From Calliopsis andreniformis (Eukaryota; Arthropoda; Insecta; Hymenoptera; Andrenidae), in the NCBI RefSeq assembly GCF_051401765.1, contig NW_027480464.1, forward strand, positions 682,001 to 746,000: a DNA stretch of 64,000 nucleotides. The letters run 5' to 3'. The notes beneath the pieces were generated by a model. The model was not told the origin of the DNA. It did not search any database and saw only the letters and a list, made by a program, of their open reading frames with translations. Every line of letters begins with the position of its first letter. The stretch's first letter is position 1. The translations under genes were made by a program, and so were the position numbers. Below, in pieces: positions 25,517 to 38,661 of this stretch.

Positions 25517-26464
25517 ATGCTCAATCCTCAATCCTCAATCCTCAGTCCTCAGTCCTCAATCTTCAATCCTCAAACCTCAATCCTCAACCGTCAGTCCTCA
25601 TTCTCCATCCTCAATCCTCAATCCTCAATCCTCAATCTTCAATCCCCAATACTCAATCTTCAATCCTCAATCCTCAATACTCAATCCTCAATCCTCAAGC
25701 CTCAGGCATCAATACTCAATCTTCAATACTCAATCCTCAATCCTCAATCCTCAATCCTCAATCCTCAACCATCAATCCTCATTCCTCAAACCTCAATCCT
25801 CAACCCTGAGTCCTCATCCTCAATTCTCAATTCTCAATCCTCAATCCTCAATCCTCAATCTTCAATCCTCAATAATCAATCTCAGATCCTAGGTCCTCAA
25901 TCCCCAACCTTCAATCGTTAATCCTCAATCTTCAATCCTCAATCCCCAGTCATCAATCTTCAATCCTCAATGCTCAATCCTCAATCCTCAATCCTCAGTC
26001 CTCAATCCCCAATCCTTAATCCTCAAACCTCAATCCTCAACCGTCAGTCCTCGTCCTCAATCCTCAAACCTCAATCATCAATCCTCAATATTCAATCATC
26101 AATACTCAATCTTCAATCCTCAATCCTCAAACCTCAATCCTCAATCCTCATTCTTCAATCCTAAATACCCAATCCTCAATTTCCAATCCTCAATCCTCAA
26201 TCCTCAATTCTCAATCCTCAATCCTTAATCCTCAGACCTCAAACATCAATATTCAACCCTCAGTCCTCGTCCTCAATCCACAACCCTCAATCCTCAGTCC
26301 TCAATATTCAATCATCAATATTCAATCTTCAATCCTCAATCCTCAATCCTCAATCCTCAATCCTCAATACTCAATCCTCTATCTTCAATCCTCAATACTC
26401 AATCTTCAATCCTTAATCCTCAATCTGCAATCCCGAATCCCCAGTACTCAATCTTCAATCCTCA
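25517..26464. repeat. 948-bp tandem duplication, unit 2 (chimeric start)
   Basis: The first 100 bases match the module at 26,465 (AGTCCTCAATCTTC, then ATTCTCCATCC), whereas the part from about 25,670 matches the module at 24,569 (TCAATAC followed by AAGCCTCAGG). The switch falls between about 25,610 and 25,675. That is the structure expected from an unequal exchange between the two parental modules. Both units share the 35-bp deletion, so the deletion came first. Confidence 0.82.
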
Positions 26465-29389
26465 ATGCTCAATCCTCAATCCTCAATCCTCAGTCCTCAG
26501 TCCTCAATCTTCAATCCTCAAACCTCAATCCTCAACCGTCAGTCCTCATTCTCCATCCTCAATCCTCAATCCTCAATCCTCAATCTTCAATCCCCAATAC
26601 TCAATCTTCAATCCTCAATCCTCAATCCTCAATCCTCAATCCTCAATCCTCAGGTATCAATACTCAATCTTCAATACTCAATCCTCAATCCTCAATCCTC
26701 AATCCTCAATCCTCAATCCTCAACCATCAATCCTCATTCCTCAAACCTCAATCCTCAACCCTCAGTCCTCATCCTCAATTCTCAATCCTCAATCCTCAAT
26801 CGTCAATCCTCAACCTTCAATCCTCAATAATCAATCTCCGATCCTAGATCCTCAATCCCCAATCTTCAATCGTTAATCCTCAATATTCAATCCTCAATCC
26901 CCAGTCATCAATCTTCAATCCTCAATGCTCAATCCTCAATCCTCAATCCTCAATCCTCAGTCCTCAATCCCCAATCCTCAATACTCTAACCTCAATCCTC
27001 AACCGTCAGTCCTCGTCCTCAATCCTCAAACCTCAATCATCAATCCTCAATATTCAATCATCAATACTCAATCTTCAATCCTCAATCCTCAAACCTCAAT
27101 CCTCAATCCTCATTCTTCAATCCTAAATACCCAATCCTCAATTTCCAATCCTCAATCCTCAATCCTCAATTCTCAATCCTCAATCCTTAATCCTCAGACC
27201 TCAAACATCAATATTCAACCCTTAGTCCTCGTCCTCAATCCACAACCCTCAATCCTCAGTCCTCAATATTCAATCATCAATATTCAATCTTCAATCCTCA
27301 ATCCTCAATCCTCAATTTTCAACCCTGAATCCTCTATCCTCAATACTCAATCCTCTATCTTCAATCCTCAATACTCAATCTTCAATCCTTAATCCTCAAT
27401 CTGCAATCCCGAATCCCCAGTACTCAATCTTCAATCCTCAATGCTCAATCCTCAATCCTCAATCCTCAGTCCTCAGTCCTCAACCTTCAATCCTCAAACC
27501 TCAATCCTCAACCGTCAGTCCTCATTCTCCATCCTCAATACTCAATCCTCAATCCTCAATCTTCAATCCCCAATACTCAATCTTCAATCCTCAATCCTCA
27601 ATCCTCAATCCTCAATCCTCAATCCTCAGGTATCAATACTCAATCTTCAATACTCAATCCTCAATCCTCAATCCTCAATCCCCAATACTCAAACCTCAAT
27701 CCTCAATCCTCATTACTCAATCCTCAATACCCAATCCTCAATCCTCAATCCTCAATCCTCAATCCTCAATATTCAATCATCAATACTCAATCTTGAATAC
27801 TCAATCTTCAATCCTCAATACTCAACCTTCAATCCTCAATCCTCGATCCTCAATCCTCAATCCTCAATCCTCAGGCATCAATACTCAATCTACAATATTC
27901 AATCCACAATCCTCAATCCTCAATCCTCAGGCATCAATACTCAATCTACAATATTCAATCCACAATCCTTAATCCTCAATCCACAATCCTCAACCTTCAA
28001 TACTCAATACTCAATCTTCAATCCTCAATCCTCAATCCTCAATCCTCAATCCTCAATCCTCAATCCTCAATCCGCAATATTCAATCCTCAATACTCAATC
28101 TTCAATCATCAATCCTCAATCCTCAATTCTCAGTCGTCAATCCTCAGTCATCAATCCTCAATCTTCAATACTCAATCGTCAATCCTTAGTCCTCAATCCT
28201 CAATCCTCAATCATCGTTCCTCAAACCTCAATCCTCAACCCTCAGTCTTCATCCTCAATCCTCAAACCTCAATCCTCAATCCTCAATATTCAATCATCAA
28301 TACTCAATCTTCAATCCCCAATCCTCAAACCTCAATCCTCAATCCAAATTCTTCAATCCTAAATACCCAATCCTTAATCTTCAATCCTCAATCCTCAATC
28401 CTCAATTCTCAATCCTCAATCCTTAATCCTCAGACCTCAAACATCAATATTCAATCCTCAGTCCTCGTCCTCAATCCACAACCCTCAATCCTCAGTCCTC
28501 AATATTCAATCATAAATATTCAATCTTCAATCCTCAATCCTCAATCCTCAATCCTCAATCCTCAATCCTCAGTCTTCAACCCTGAATCCTCAATACTCAA
28601 TCCTCAATCTTCAATCCCCAATACTCAATCTTCAATCCTCAATCCTCAATCCTCGATCCTCGTTCCTCAAACCTCAATCCTCAACCCTCAGTCTTCATCC
28701 TCAATCCTCAATCCTCAATCCTCAATCCTCAATCCTCAATCCTCAATCCTCAATCTTCAACCCTGAATCCTCAATCCTCAATACTCAATCCTCAATCTTC
28801 AATCCTCAATCCTCAATCCTCAATTCTCAATCCTCAATCCTTAGTACTCAGACCTCAAACATCAATATTCAACCCTCAGCCCTCGTCCTCAATCCACAAC
28901 CCTCAATCCTCAGTCCTCAATATTCAATCATCAATATTCAATCTTCAATCCTCAATCCTCAATCCTCAATCCTCGATCCTCAATCCTCAATTTTCAACCC
29001 TGAATCCTCAATCCTCAATCTTCAATCCTCAATACCCAATCTTCAATCCTCAATCCTCAATCCTCAATCCTCAATCCTCAATCTTCAATCCTCAACACTA
29101 ATCTTCAATCCTCAATCCCCAATCCTCAATCCTCAATCCTCATTCTTCAATCCTCAATACCCAATCCTCAATCTTCAATCCTCAATCCTCAATCCTCAAT
29201 CCTAATTCCTCAATCCTCATTCTTCAATCCTCAATACCCAATCCTCAATTTCAATCCTCAATCCTCAATCCTCATTTCTCAATCCTCAATCTTCAACCCT
29301 CAGCCCTCATCCTCCATCCTCAGTACTCAATCCTCTATCCTCAATATTCAATCCTCAAACATAAATCCTCAATTCTCAATCCTCAATCC

Positions 29390-29437
29390 TCAGTCCTCAG
29401 TCGTCGAACCTCAATCCCCGACCCTTAGCACTCATCC
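29390..29437 (+). repeat. 48-bp module, copy 4
   Basis: CGAACCTC form; duplicate of copy 2 at offset 19,591. Confidence 0.86.
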
Positions 29438-30928
29438 TCAATCCTCGTTCCTCAATCCTCAATCCTCAAACCTAAATCCTCTACCGTCAGTCCTCGTCCT
29501 CAATCCTCAAACCTCAATCCTCAATCCTCAATATTCAATCATCAATACTCAATCCTCAATCTTCAATCCTCAATACCCAATCTTCAATCCTCAATCCTCA
29601 ATCCTCAATCCTCAATCCTCAATCTTCAATCCTCAACACTAATCTTCAATCCTCAATCCCCAATCCTCAATCCTCAATCCTCATTCTTCAATCCTCAATA
29701 CCCAATCCTCAATCTCAATCCTCAATCCTCAATCCTCATTTCTCAATCCTCAATCTTCAACCCTCAGCCCTCATCCTCCATCCTCAGTACTCAATCCTCT
29801 ATCCTCAATCTTCAATCCTCAATACTCAATCTTCGATCCTCATTCCTCAATCCTCAATCCTCAATCCTCAATCTTCGATCGCCAATACTCAATCTGCAAT
29901 CCCCAATACTCAAACCTCAATCCTCAATCCTCATTACTCAATCCTCAATACCCAATCCTCAATCCTCAATCCTCAATCCTCAATCCTCAATATTCAATCA
30001 TCAATACTCAATCTTGAATCCTCAATCTTCAATCCTCAATACTCAACCTTCAATCCTCAATCCTCAATCCTCAATCCTCAATCCTCAATCCTCAGGCATC
30101 AATACTCAATCTACAATATTCAATCCACAATCCTCAATCCTCAATCCTCAGGCATCAATACTCAATCTACAATATTCAATCCACAATCCTTAATCCTCAA
30201 TCCTCAATCCTCAATCCTCAATCCTCAATATTCAATCGTCAATACTCAATCTTCAATCATCAATCCTCAATCCTCAATTCTCAGTCGTCAATCCTCAGTC
30301 ATCAATCCTCAATCTTCAATACTCAATCGTCAATCCTTAGTCCTCAATCCTCAATCCTCGATCCTCGTTCGTCAAACCTCAACCCTCAACCCTCAGTCTT
30401 CATCCTCAATCCTCAAACCTCAATCCTCAACCCTCAATATTCAATCATCAATACTCAATCTTCAATCCTCAATCCTCAAACCTCAATCCTCAATCCTCAT
30501 TCTTCAATACTAAACACCCAATCCTCAATCCTCAATCCTCAATCGCCAATCCTCAATCCTCAATTTTCAATCCTCAACACTCAATCTTCAATCCTCAATC
30601 CTCAATCCTCAATCCTCAATCCTGATTCTTCAATCCTCAATACCCAATCCTCAATCTTCAATCCTCAATCCTCAATCCTCAATCCTAATTCCTCAATCCG
30701 CATTCTTCAATCCTAAATACCCAATCCTCAATTTCAATCCTCAATCCTCAATACTCATTTCTCAATCCTCAATCCTCAACCCTCAGCCCTCATCCTCCAT
30801 CCTCAGTACTCAATCCTCTATCCTCAATCTTCAATCCTCAATACTCAATCTTCAATCCTCATTCCTCAATCCTCAATCCTCAATCTTCAATCCTCAAACA
30901 TCTATCCTCAATTCTCAATCCTCAATCC

Positions 30929-30976
30929 TCAGTCCTCAGTCGTCGAACATCAATCCCCGACCCTTAGCACTCATCC
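30929..30976 (+). repeat. 48-bp module, copy 5
   Basis: CGAACATC form, preceded by AAACATCTATCC; partner of 37,585. Confidence 0.86.
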
Positions 30977-31144
30977 TCAATCCTCATCCCTCAATCCACA
31001 ATCCTCAACCTTCAATACTCAATAATCAATCTCCAATCCTAGATCCTCAATCCTCAATCCTCAATCCTCATTCCTCAATCCTCAATACCCAATCCTCAAT
31101 CTTCAATCCTCAAACATCAATCCTCAATTCTCAATCCTCACTCC

Positions 31145-31192
31145 TCAGTCCTCAGTCGTCGAATCACAATCCCCGACGCTTAGCACGCATCC
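31145..31192 (+). repeat. 48-bp module, copy 6
   Basis: CGAATCAC form with CCGACGC and GCACGCATCC; 216 bases after copy 5. Confidence 0.86.
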
Positions 31193-31784
31193 TCAATCCT
31201 CAGTCCTCAATCCTCAATCCTCAAACCTAAATCCTCTACCGTCAGTCCTCGTCCTCAATCCTCAAACCTCAATCCCCAATCCTCAATATTCAATCAGCAA
31301 TACCCAATCTTCAATCCTCAATCCTCAATCCTCAATACTCAATCCTCCATCTTCAATCCTCAATACTCAATCTTCAATCCTCAATCCTCAATCGTCAATC
31401 CTCAATCCTCAATTTTCAATCCTCAACACTCAATCTTCAATCCTCAATCCTCAATCCTCAATCCTCAATCCCCATTCTTCAATCCTCAATTCCCAATCCT
31501 CAATCTTCAGTCCTCAATCCTCAACCCTCAATCCTAATTCCTCAATCCTCATTCTTCAATCCTCAATACCCAATCCTCAATTTCAATCCTCAATCCTCAA
31601 TCCTCATTTCTCAATCCTCAATCCTCAACCCTCAGCCCTCATCATCCATCCTCAGTACTCAATCCTCTATCCTCAATCTTCAATCCTCAATACTCAATCT
31701 TCAATCCTCATTCCTCAATCCTCAATCCTCAATCCTCAATCTTCAATCCTCAAACATCTATCCTCAATTCTCAATCCTCAATCC

Positions 31785-31832
31785 TCAGTCCTCAGTCGTC
31801 GAACATCAATCCCCGACCCTTAGCACTCATCC
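31785..31832 (+). repeat. 48-bp module, copy 7
   Basis: CGAACATC form in segment S. Confidence 0.86.
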
Positions 31833-34800
31833 TCAATCCTCATCCCTCAATCCTCAATCCTCAAACCTAAATCCTCTACCGTCAGTCCTCGTCCTCAATC
31901 CTCAAACCTCAATCCTCAATCCTCAATATTCAATCATCAATTCTCAATCTTCAATCCTCAATCCTCAGTCCTCAATCCTCAATCCTCAATCCTCAATCCT
32001 CAATATTCAATCATCAATACTCAACCTTTAACCCTCAATCTTCAATCCTCAATACTCAATCTTCAATCCTCAATCCTCAATCCTCAATCCTCAATCCTCA
32101 ATCCTCAATATTCAATCCTCAATACTCAATCTTCAATCCTCAATCCTCAATCCTCAATATTCAATCCTCAATACTCAATCTTCAATCCTCAATACTCAAT
32201 CCTCAATCCTCAATATTCAACCCTCAGCCCCCATCCTCCATCCTGAATACTCAATCCTCAATCCCCAATCTTCAATCCTCAATTCTCAATCTTCGATCCT
32301 CGATCCTCAATCCTCAATATTCAATCCTCAATACTCAATCTTCAGTCATCAATCCTCAATCCCCAATTCTCAGTCGTCAATCCTCAGTCATCAATCCTCA
32401 ATCTTCAATACTCAATACTGAATCTTCAATCCTCAATCCTCAATCCTCAATCCTCAATCCTCAATACTCAATCTTCAATCCTCAATTCTCAATCTTCAAT
32501 CCTCGATCCTCAATCCTCAATCCTCAATATTCAATCATCAATACTCAATCTTCAACCCTCAATCTTCAATCCTCAATACTCAATCTTCAATCCTCAATCC
32601 TCAATCCTCAATCCTCAATTCTCAATCCTCAATCCTCAGGCATCAATACTCAATCTACAATATTCAATCCTCAGTCCTTAATCCTCAATCCACAATCCTC
32701 AACCTTCAATACTCAATACTCAATCTTCAATCCTCAATCCTCAATCCTCAATCCTCAATCCTCAATCCTCAATCCTCAGGCATCAATACTCAATCTTCAA
32801 TGCTCAATCCTCAATCCTCAATCCTCAATCCTCATTCCCCAACCCTCAATCCTCATTCCTCAAACCTCAACCCTCAACCCTCAGTCCTCATACTCAATTC
32901 TCAATTCTCAATCCTCAATCCTCAATCCTCAACCTTCAATCCTCAATAATCAATCTCCAATCCTCAATCCTCAATTTTCAACCCTGAATCCTCAATCCTC
33001 AATACTCAATCCTCTATCTTCAATCCTCAATACTCAATCTTCAATCCTTAATCCTCAATCTGCAATCCCGAATCCCCAGTACTCAATCTTCAATCCTCAA
33101 TGCTCAATCCTCAATCCTCAATCCTCAGTCCTCAGTCCTCAATCTTCAATCCTCAAACCTCAATCCTCAACCGTCAGTCCTCATTCTCCATCCTCAATCC
33201 TCAATCCTCAATCCTCAATCTTCAATCCCCAATACTCAATCTTCAATCCTCAATACTCAATCCTCAATCCTCAATCCTCAATCCTCAGGTATCAATACTC
33301 AATCTTCAATACTCAATCCTCAATCCTCAATCCTCAATCCTCAATCCTCAATCCTCAACCATCAATCCTCATTCCTCAAACCTCAATCCTCAACCCTCAG
33401 TCCTCATCCTCAATTCTCAATCCTCAATCCTCAATCGTCAATCCTCAATCTTCAATCCTCAATAATCAATCTCCGATCCTAGATCCTCAATCCCCAATCT
33501 TCAATCGTTAATCCTCAATATTCAATCCTCAATCCCCAGTCATCAATCTTCAATCCTCAATGCTCAATCCTCAATCCTCAATCCTCAATCCTCAGTCCTC
33601 AATCCCCAATCCTCAATACTCTAACCTCAATCCTCAACCGTCAGTCCTCGTCCTCAATCCTCAAACCTCAATCATCAATCCTCAATATTCAATCATCAAT
33701 ACTCAATCTTCAATCCTCAATCCTCAAACCTCAATCCTCAATCCTCATTCTTCAATCCTAAATACCCAATCCTCAATTTCCAATCCTCAATCCTCAATCC
33801 TCAATTCTCAATCCTCAATCCTTAATCCTCAGACCTCAAACATCAATATTCAACCCTTAGTCCTCGTCCTCAATCCACAACCCTCAATCCTCAGTCCTCA
33901 ATATTCAATCATCAATATTCAATCTTCAATCCTCAATCCTCAATCCTCAATTTTCAACCCTGAATCCTCTATCCTCAATACTCAATCCTCTATCTTCAAT
34001 CCTCAATACTCAATCTTCAATCCTTAATCCTCAATCTGCAATCCCGAATCCCCAGTACTCAATCTTCAATCCTCAATGCTCAATCCTCAATCCTCAATCC
34101 TCAGTCCTCAGTCCTCAACCTTCAATCCTCAAACCTCAATCCTCAACCGTCAGTCCTCATTCTCCATCCTCAATACTCAATCCTCAATCCTCAATCTTCA
34201 ATCCCCAATACTCAATCTTCAATCCTCAATCCTCAATCCTCAATCCTCAATCCTCAATCCTCAATCCTCAGGTATCAATACTCAATCTTCAATACTCAAT
34301 CCTCAATCCTCAATCCTCAATCCCCAATACTCAAACCTCAATCCTCAATCCTCATTACTCAATCCTCAATACCCAATCCTCAATCCTCAATCCTCAATCC
34401 TCAATCCTCAATATTCAATCATCAATACTCAATCTTGAATACTCAATCTTCAATCCTCAATACTCAACCTTCAATCCTCAATCCTCGATCCTCAATCCTC
34501 AATCCTCAATCCTCAGGCATCAATACTCAATCTACATTATTCAATCCACAATCCTCAATCCTCAATCCTCAGGCATCAATACTCAATCTACAATATTCAA
34601 TCCACAATCCTTAATCCTCAATCCACAATCCTCAACCTTCAATACTCAATACTCAATCTTCAATCCTCAATCCTCAATCCTCAATCCTCAATCCTCAATC
34701 CTCAATCCTCAATCCGCAATATTCAATCCTCAATACTCAATCTTCAATCATCAATCCTCAATCCTCAATTCTCAGTCGTCAATCCTCAGTCATCAATCCT

Positions 34801-36045
34801 CAATCTTCAATACTCAATCGTCAATCCTTAGTCCTCAATCCTCAATCCTCAATCATCGTTCCTCAAACCTCAATCCTCAACCCTCAGTCTTCATCCTCAA
34901 TCCTCAAACCTCAATCCTCAATCCTCAATATTCAATCATCAATACTCAATCTTCAATCCCCAATCCTCAAACCTCAATCCTCAATCCACATTCTTCAATC
35001 CTAAATACCCAATCCTTAATCTTCAATCCTCAATCCTCAATCCTCAATTGTCAATCCTCAATCCTTAATCCTCAGACCTCAAACATCAATATTCAACCCT
35101 CAGTCCTCGTCCTCAATCCACAACCCTCAATCCTCAGTCCTCAATATTCAATCATAAATATTCAATCTTCAATCCTCAATCCTCAATCCTCAATCCTCAA
35201 TCCTCAATCCTCAGTCTTCAACCCTGAATCCTCAATACTCAATCCTCAATCTTCAATCCTCAATACTCAATCTTCAATCCTCAATCCTCAATCCTCGATC
35301 CTCGTTCCTCAAACCTCAATCCTCAACCCTCAGTCTTCATCCTCAATCCTCAATCCTCAATCCTCAATCCTCAATCCTCAATCCTCAATCCTCAATCTTC
35401 AACCCTGAATCCTCAATCCTCAATACTCAATCCTCAATCTTCAATCCTCAATCCTCAATCCTCAATTCTCAATCCTCAATCCTTAGTACTCAGACCTCAA
35501 ACATCAATATTCAACCCTCAGCCCTCGTCCTCAATCCACAACCCTCAATCCTCAGTCCTCAATATTCAATCATCAATATTCAATCTTCAATCCTCAATCC
35601 TCAATCCTCAATCCTCGATCCTCAATCCTCAATTTTCAACCCTGAATCCTCAATCCTCAATACTCAATCCTCAATCTTCAATCCTCAATACCCAATCTTC
35701 AATCCTCAATCCTCAATCCTCAATCCTCAATCCTCAATCTTCAATCCTCAACACTAATCTTCAATCCTCAATCCCCAATCCTCAATCCTCAATCCTCATT
35801 CTTCAATCCTCAATACCCAATCCTCAATCTTCAATCCTCAATCCTCAATCCTCAATCCTAATTCCTCAATCCTCATTCTTCAATCCTCAATACCCAATCC
35901 TCAATTTCAATCCTCAATCCTCAATCCTCATTTCTCAATCCTCAATCTTCAACCCTCAGCCCTCATCCTCCATCCTCAGTACTCAATCCTCTATCCTCAA
36001 TATTCACTCCTCAAACATCAATCCTCAATTCTCAATCCTCAATCC

Positions 36046-36093
36046 TCAGTCCTCAGTCGTCGAACCTCAATCCCCGACCCTTAGCACTCATCC
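36046..36093 (+). repeat. 48-bp module, copy 8
   Basis: CGAACCTC form; offset 6,656 from copy 4. Confidence 0.86.
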
Positions 36094-37584
36094 TCAATCC
36101 TCGTTCCTCAATCCTCAATCCTCAAACCTAAATCCTCTACCGTCAGTCCTCGTCCTCAATCCTCAAACCTCAATCCTCAATCCTCAATATTCAATCATCA
36201 ATACTCAATCCTCAATCTTCAATCCTCAATACCCAATCTTCAATCCTCAATCCTCAATCCTCAATCCTCAATCCTCAATCTTCAATCCTCAACACTAATC
36301 TTCAATCCTCAATCCCCAATCCTCAATCCTCAATCCTCATTCTTCAATCCTCAATACCCAATCCTCAATCTCAATCCTCAATCCTCAATCCTCATTTCTC
36401 AATCCTCAATCTTCAACCCTCAGCCCTCATCCTCCATCCTCAGTACTCAATCCTCTATCCTCAATCTTCAATCCTCAATACTCAATCTTCGATCCTCATT
36501 CCTCAATCCTCAATCCTCAATCCTCAATCTTCGATCGCCAATACTCAATCTGCAATCCCCAATACTCAAACCTCAATCCTCAATCCTCATTACTCAATCC
36601 TCAATACCCAATCCTCAATCCTCAATCCTCAATCCTCAATCCTCAATATTCAATCATCAATACTCAATCTTGAATCCTCAATCTTCAATCCTCAATACTC
36701 AACCTTCAATCCTCAATCCTCAATCCTCAATCCTCAATCCTCAATCCTCAGGCATCAATACTCAATCTACAATATTCAATCCACAATCCTCAATCCTCAA
36801 TCCTCAGGCATCAATACTCAATCTACAATATTCAATCCACAATCCTTAATCCTCAATCCTCAATCCTCAATCCTCAATCCTCAATATTCAATCGTCAATA
36901 CTCAATCTTCAATCATCAATCCTCAATCCTCAATTCTCAGTCGTCAATCCTCAGTCATCAATCCTCAATCTTCAATACTCAATCGTCAATCCTTAGTCCT
37001 CAATCCTCAATCCTCGATCCTCGTTCGTCAAACCTCAACCCTCAACCCTCAGTCTTCATCCTCAATCCTCAAACCTCAATCCTCAACCCTCAATATTCAA
37101 TCATCAATACTCAATCTTCAATCCTCAATCCTCAAACCTCAATCCTCAATCCTCATTCTTCAATACTAAACACCCAATCCTCAATCCTCAATCCTCAATC
37201 GCCAATCCTCAATCCTCAATTTTCAATCCTCAACACTCAATCTTCAATCCTCAAACCTCAATCCTCAATCCTCAATCCTGATTCTTCAATCCTCAATACC
37301 CAATCCTCAATCTTCAATCCTCAATCCTCAATCCTCAATCCTAATTCCTCAATCCGCATTCTTCAATCCTAAATACCCAATCCTCAATTTCAATCCTCAA
37401 TCCTCAATCCTCATTTCTCAATCCTCAATCCTCAACCCTCAGCCCTCATCCTCCATCCTCAGTACTCAATCCTCTATCCTCAATCTTCAATCCTCAATAC
37501 TCAATCTTCAATCCTCATTCCTCAATCCTCAATCCTCAATCTTCAATCCTCAAACATCTATCCTCAATTCTCAATCCTCAATCC

Positions 37585-37632
37585 TCAGTCCTCAGTCGTC
37601 GAACATCAATCCCCGACCCTTAGCACTCATCC
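37585..37632 (+). repeat. 48-bp module, copy 9
   Basis: CGAACATC form; offset 6,656 from copy 5. Confidence 0.86.
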
Positions 37633-37800
37633 TCAATCCTCATACCTCAATCCACAATCCTCAACCTTCAATACTCAATAATCAATCTCCAATCCTAGAT
37701 CCTCAATCCTCAATCCTCAATCCTCATTCCTCAATCCTCAATACCCAATCCTCAATCTTCAATCCTCAAACATCAATCCTCAATTCTCAATCCTCACTCC

Positions 37801-37848
37801 TCAGTCCTCAGTCGTCGAATCACAATCCCCGACGCTTAGCACGCATCC
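37801..37848 (+). repeat. 48-bp module, copy 10
   Basis: CGAATCAC form; offset 6,656 from copy 6. It lies about 70 bases before the 37,920 junction. Confidence 0.86.
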
Positions 37849-38613
37849 TCAATCCTCAGTCCTCAATCCTCAATCCTCAAACCTAAATCCTCTACCGTCA
37901 GTCCTCGTCCTCAATCCTCAATCCTCAATCCTCAATCCTCAATCCTCAATCCTCAATCCTCAATCTTCAACCCTGAATCCTCAATCCTCAATACTCAATC
38001 CTCAATCTTCAATCCTCAATCCTCAATCCTCAATTCTCAATCCTCAATCCTTAGTACTCAGACCTCAAACATCAATATTCAACCCTCAGCCCTCGTCCTC
38101 AATCCACAACCCTCAATCCTCAGTCCTCAATATTCAATCATCAATATTCAATCTTCAATCCTCAATCCTCAATCCTCAATCCTCGATCCTCAATCCTCAA
38201 TTTTCAACCCTGAATCCTCAATCCTCAATACTCAATCCTCAATCTTCAATCCTCAATACCCAATCTTCAATCCTCAATCCTCAATCCTCAATCCTCAATC
38301 CTCAATCTTCAATCCTCAACACTAATCTTCAATCCTCAATCCCCAATCCTCAATCCTCAATCCTCATTCTTCAATCCTCAATACCCAATCCTCAATCTTC
38401 AATCCTCAATCCTCAATCCTCAATCCTAATTCCTCAATCCTCATTCTTCAATCCTCAATACCCAATCCTCAATTTCAATCCTCAATCCTCAATCCTCATT
38501 TCTCAATCCTCAATCTTCAACCCTCAGCCCTCATCCTCCATCCTCAGTACTCAATCCTCTATCCTCAATATTCAATCCTCAAACATCAATCCTCAATTCT
38601 CAATCCTCAATCC

Positions 38614-38661
38614 TCAGTCCTCAGTCGTCGAACCTCAATCCCCGACCCTTAGCACTCATCC
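38614..38661 (+). repeat. 48-bp module, copy 11
   Basis: CGAACCTC form; first of five in the 7,784-bp unit. Confidence 0.86.

Larger units (their letters stand above)
18639..30590. repeat. Large duplicate of 1-10,880
   Basis: The match begins exactly at 18,639, which pairs with base 1, so the duplicated unit probably extends left of the window. The order of variants is kept over more than 10 kb, interrupted by four visible changes: a block replacement near 20,080-20,290, a 35-bp loss near 25,400, an extra 948-bp repeat unit near 24,569-26,464, and 119 bases (17 heptads) near 29,822-29,943 that are absent from the left copy. The two copies are closely similar apart from these. Confidence 0.88.
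30591..32999. repeat. A-type continuation with segment S
   Basis: The first part (to about 31,260) is the right end of the segment repeated at 37,25x-37,920. Segment S (about 31,262-32,975) recurs at 40,493-42,241 and again at 48,277-50,025. The offset to the first recurrence is 9,231 for CTTTAACCC (32,026 to 41,257), rising to 9,266 by the CTACAATATT marker at 32,655. Three CG-containing modules lie at 30,929, 31,145 and 31,785. Confidence 0.75.
33000..37920. repeat. Third copy of the 26.4-31.3 kb segment
   Basis: Markers repeat at offset 6,635 (26,465/33,100, 26,925/33,560, 27,441/34,076), rising to 6,656 to the right because this copy has gained 21 bases (one extra TCAATCC near 34,255 and two heptads near 35,660). 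The match ends near 37,920, where the sequence jumps to a new partial copy instead of continuing as at 31,260. The single-heptad gain breaks the long open frame that the other two copies keep. Confidence 0.82.

Noticed and set aside
29390..29437. CENP-B box in the CG-containing module
   Set aside because: Neither strand fits the pattern NTTCGNNNNANNCGGGN; the required A and CGGG spacing is absent.
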